Below are positions 61,621 through 64,000 of a DNA stretch of 64,000 bases, in pieces. A model generated the notes under the pieces. The model was not told where the DNA came from and searched no databases. It was given only the letters and a program-made list of their open reading frames with translations. Numbering within the stretch: position 1 is the first letter of the stretch; each line of letters starts with the position of its first letter. Where the stretch lies: assembly GCF_009176305.1 (NCBI RefSeq), contig NZ_BLAJ01000001.1:248001-312000 (forward strand), in the 5' to 3' direction. Both the position numbers and the translations under genes were made by a program. Source of the stretch: Martinezella dioscoreae. GTDB lineage: Bacteria; Pseudomonadota; Alphaproteobacteria; Rhizobiales; Rhizobiaceae.

Positions 61621-62424
61621 TTATGGGGCTGTCGCGCGAATAAAATCGTCGCGGAAGGTGGAGAGATCCGGTGCGGCGACATCGGAGACGGCCCAGAAGA
61701 CCAGTCCATCCGCATGCCATTCGACGAAATTATAGCCCTCCTTCTCGGCATTGGTTTTGGCTCCCGCAGCACCCGGCCAGATGAAGAGATTGATGACATG
61801 GCCGTGCCGGCGATAGATCAGCGCCGGCACCACGCGACCATCGAGGTAATCCACCCGGCCGCCGACGAGAGGGAAGCCCTGTGTGGCGAGATCGACCACG
61901 GGCGGGGAGAAATCGATTTTGCCGTTGAACCATGGTTTGACCGTGTGCTGGTCCGAGGTCAGCACGTCGGTCAGGTGATCCGCGAGCATCGAGCGCACAT
62001 GGCTTGCGAGAAGCTGATCTTCGATCGTCTGGCTCTGCTGCGGAAGGTTCAGTACCAGCATGAGGCTGGCGGCGAGAACGGCAAGCGAGGGCACGAAGCT
62101 CCATTCGCGAACCAATCGCCAAACGCGCTGCCATGGGCTCTCCGTTTGGCTCGGGGCTCCGGTTGCACGCCTCATCATGGATTGCTCCAGCGTGAGTGCC
62201 GCCTGCACGCGGGCATGGATGGTATCAGGCGCTTGCCATTTCACACCCTCGCGTGCGGAAAGACGCTTGACCATCAGGGCATTCTCCATCTCGCCGGCGC
62301 AGTCCCGGCAAGTCGCCAGATGCGCCTCGAAGCGGGCGGCATTGGCTGCGTCCAGTTCGCCGTCGATGAAGCCGTGCAGGAGATCGTTCCATTCGCCGTG
62401 ATCATTGTGGTCTCCGCCGCTCAT
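61621..62424 (-). CDS. anti-sigma factor with zinc-binding ZAS motif
   Basis: The 267 aa inner-membrane protein has a cytoplasmic N-terminus with the HxxxCxxC zinc anti-sigma motif (EAHLATCRDCAG), one membrane helix near residues 115-135 (FVPSLAVLAASLMLVLNL), and a periplasmic C-terminal part with PVVDLATQGFPLVGGRVDYLDGR. It should hold the ECF sigma factor encoded just upstream. The start (ATG 62424) overlaps the sigma stop as ATGA (62421-62424), so the two are translationally coupled. Confidence 0.9.
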   Translation of the reverse strand: MSGGDHNDHGEWNDLLHGFIDGELDAANAARFEAHLATCRDCAGEMENALMVKRLSAREGVKWQAPDTIHARVQAALTLEQSMMRRATGAPSQTESPWQRVWRLVREWSFVPSLAVLAASLMLVLNLPQQSQTIEDQLLASHVRSMLADHLTDVLTSDQHTVKPWFNGKIDFSPPVVDLATQGFPLVGGRVDYLDGRVVPALIYRRHGHVINLFIWPGAAGAKTNAEKEGYNFVEWHADGLVFWAVSDVAAPDLSTFRDDFIRATAP

Positions 62425-63032
62425 CGTGCCGCCTCCGGTCCTTCGAGGCTGCGCCAGACCTCGCCGAAATCGTGGCGGGCGCGGGCAAGGCGCGACATGA
62501 CGGTGCCGATCGGTGCGTCGATGATCTCGGCGATTTCCTTGTAGGAGAGATCTTCGAGTTCGCGCAGAACCAGAACCTCGCGCATGGCATCAGGCAACCG
62601 GTTGATGACCTCGCGCACCCGCTGCGTTTCCGACTTGCGGATGAAGGCGGCCTCGGGCGTGTCCTCTTCGGAGGCAGGATCAGGAGAGGACAAGCCCTCA
62701 TCCGAATCCCGTTCGTCCGTCATCGGCTGCTCATAGCGGCTCTTGCGCCGCCCCTCCTGCAGCCAGGCGTGATAGCAGTTGCGGACGATGGTGAAGGTCC
62801 AGGCGCGGGCATCGCCATCGCGAAAGCCGCCAAAGCCGCGATAGGCGCGCAGATATGCCTCCTGCACGATATCCTGCGCGGCATCGGCGTCGCGGCTCAG
62901 GAAACGCGCAAAGTTATAGGCGGCGTCGAGATGCGGGATGATCGTTTGCTGGAAACGGCGCATGCTCTCGTCAGGCGAGACGATCACACGTTTCAATGGC
63001 GCCGCGCTGGCAGTGGATTGAGCGACCGCCAT
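62421..63032 (-). CDS. ECF RNA polymerase sigma factor
   Basis: ECF sigma factor of about 203 aa from ATG 63032: sigma2 with AAYNFARFLSRDADAAQDIVQEAYLRAYRGFGGFRDGDARAWTF and sigma4 with LREVLVLRELEDLSYKEIAEIIDAPIGTVMSRLARARHD. It acts with the anti-sigma factor that overlaps it. The reading frame is open upstream, and ATG 63194 has a good GGGG site six bases away, which would add 54 residues; the true start is undecided. Its target promoters cannot be read from the window. Confidence 0.87.
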   Translation of the reverse strand: MAVAQSTASAAPLKRVIVSPDESMRRFQQTIIPHLDAAYNFARFLSRDADAAQDIVQEAYLRAYRGFGGFRDGDARAWTFTIVRNCYHAWLQEGRRKSRYEQPMTDERDSDEGLSSPDPASEEDTPEAAFIRKSETQRVREVINRLPDAMREVLVLRELEDLSYKEIAEIIDAPIGTVMSRLARARHDFGEVWRSLEGPEAAR

Positions 63033-63518
63033 CTGGACGGCGTGATTGCTGGGCTTCGCCTCGGCAATGAAACGACGCAGGCGAGCCAGAAATCGCGCAA
63101 ACCTGCTGATCGCGGTGTTTTGCGGCGAGTGCCATGTCCATGGGTGGAGCTGGCCGCCGAGCGTTATCGAACTCACAAGTCGGGCGTCTGTCATCATGAT
63201 CCCCGCAAAACGCCGATGCCGACTGTAAGCTTCGGATGAGGCGCTTGCAATGTTGCCTAAGAGGCTAGATCGCGCTTGCGCGGATTTTATTCCCGGTCGG
63301 ATGAAAAAAGTCGAAGCCAAGGAATGCGGAATGTCCGCCGTCCCATCCGTCAATCTCCCATCGCTAAAATAATCGAATGGATTTCAATGGCTTGCAAGAA
63401 ATCTTCGGTCGAGGGGGAATAAGCGCTCATCACCATCGATCTTCTTCCTCAGTGGACGGCCGCAATTGCTTGCGACCTCCGCCTGGCCCGAAAGCCATAA
63501 CCCTGAGGAGATATTGCG
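63033..63518. other. spacer between the ECF sigma gene and the Tat-exported MBL gene
   Basis: About 490 bases (325 if sigma starts at 63194). It contains the divergent leaders. GGGGAATAAG near 63412 and GGAATG near 63322-63328 are possible GGAA-type -35 elements of ECF promoters, but no clear -10 partner is seen. I see no gene here on either strand. Confidence 0.3.
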
Positions 63519-64000
63519 ATGTTTGATATGACCCGCCGCGCCGTGCTCGGCACGGCTGCAGCTGCGGCAGCCTTCGGGCTGTCGTCGAAGCTCGAATTCA
63601 TACCGCAAGCCTTTGCCGCCACGCCGCTGGAGCCGACGGTCGGCTTCTACAAATACAAGGTCGGTTCGATCGAGGTCACGGCCATCTATGACGGCATCTG
63701 GCGCAAGCCGCACGATCCGGCCTTCATCAAGAACGCCTCCGTCGAAGACACCAAGGAAGCGCTTTCCAAGGCCGGTCTCACTACAGAGTTCATGCCCATT
63801 CCGCTGACCGTCGTCGTTCTCGATATCGGTGGCCGCAAGATCATGATGGATGCCGGCTCCGGTGTCGGACAGTGGCAAACCAATGCCACGCATCTGCCGG
63901 CCAACATGGCTGCCGCCGGCATCGACTACAAGAAGATCGATACGATCATGATCTCGCATTTCCATCCGGATCACGTCTGGGGCCTAATGGAAAAGGGAAC
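63519..64000 (+). CDS. Tat-exported metallo-beta-lactamase fold hydrolase (partial, runs off the window)
   Basis: The first 160 residues are present. GAGGAG lies eight bases upstream of ATG 63519. The N-terminus has a twin-arginine signal (MTRRAVLGTAAAAAAFGL, cleavage near AFA at residue 31-33). The MBL core has the metal site SHFHPDHVWGL (His, His, Asp, His). It may be a lactonase or related hydrolase in the periplasm. Its promoter faces the divergent ECF sigma gene, so it may belong to that regulon. The 3' end is outside the window. Confidence 0.87.
   Translation, partial: MFDMTRRAVLGTAAAAAAFGLSSKLEFIPQAFAATPLEPTVGFYKYKVGSIEVTAIYDGIWRKPHDPAFIKNASVEDTKEALSKAGLTTEFMPIPLTVVVLDIGGRKIMMDAGSGVGQWQTNATHLPANMAAAGIDYKKIDTIMISHFHPDHVWGLMEKG

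Noticed and set aside
63384-63974. A minus-strand frame opposite the Tat-exported MBL gene
   Set aside because: The plus strand has a Tat signal, ribosome site and HxHxDH motif. The minus frame is a shadow.
1-64000. tRNA genes, CRISPR arrays, prophage or insertion sequences
   Set aside because: I saw no tRNA cloverleaf-like TTCGA arms in context, no regularly spaced direct repeats, and no transposase, integrase or phage structural protein. This was a reading by eye, and a tRNA search with tRNAscan-SE would settle the tRNA point.

Overview
The window is alphaproteobacterial chromosome, almost certainly Rhizobium or a close Rhizobiaceae relative. The evidence is the tkt-gap-pgk-class I aldolase block, the small alphaproteobacterial families (DUF2312/GapR, DUF1244, DUF1465/RcdA, DUF1192, DUF4164, two DUF465 proteins), a cysteine-free L36, the LpiA-AtvA (MprF-AcvB) pair known from Rhizobium and Agrobacterium, and rhizobial palindromic intergenic repeats. 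Codon use and G+C look even throughout. I see no transposase, integrase, phage gene, tRNA, rRNA or CRISPR array.

Layout. 0-9.5 kb: flavin amine oxidase, branched-chain aminotransferase, two 3-hydroxyisobutyrate dehydrogenase-like enzymes, nitronate monooxygenase, GapR, DUF1244, N-formylglutamate amidohydrolase, and a DUF1036 gene fused by stop-start overlap to pyruvate kinase. 9.55-9.98 kb: a mosaic of inverted repeats. 10-16 kb: LysE exporter, PLP dehydratase, a LysR-controlled tautomerase/cupin/DUF4865 operon, an alpha/beta hydrolase and a secreted TPR protein. 16-24.8 kb: rpmJ, purEK, DUF465 pair, Nudix, ArsR, a ThiE-like protein, Sel1-repeat protein, inositol monophosphatase and a non-flagellar MotA/MotB-like pair. 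24.8-36.6 kb: ECF42-type sigma factor with its YCII partner, ABC exporter, rpmE, a TetM-like GTPase, RcdA-like protein, MFS, PhzF and a serine hydrolase.

37-46.7 kb is the central carbon block on the minus strand (tkt, gap, DUF1089, K+/H+ antiporter, pgk, class I fba). It is followed by DUF4164, zapA and a 6S RNA on the plus strand. The fba upstream region carries four evenly phased TTGAAA/TTTCAA half-sites. 46.8-58.2 kb looks like accessory cargo between 6S RNA and the folate cyclo-ligase gene: ClC channel, MarR with a perfect operator, two SDRs with an MmyB-type regulator, an ArsR/AHSA1 divergent pair, lpiA-atvA and a HAD phosphatase. 58.3-64 kb: folate cyclo-ligase, YmdB-like phosphodiesterase, MBL protein, YebC, an ECF sigma/anti-sigma pair, and a Tat-exported MBL enzyme that runs off the window.

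The most interesting items are the non-flagellar MotAB-like motor pair, the chromosomal TetM-like GTPase, the degenerate SDR and ThiE paralogues, the phased half-site array before fba, and the apparent insertion between 6S RNA and folate cyclo-ligase.
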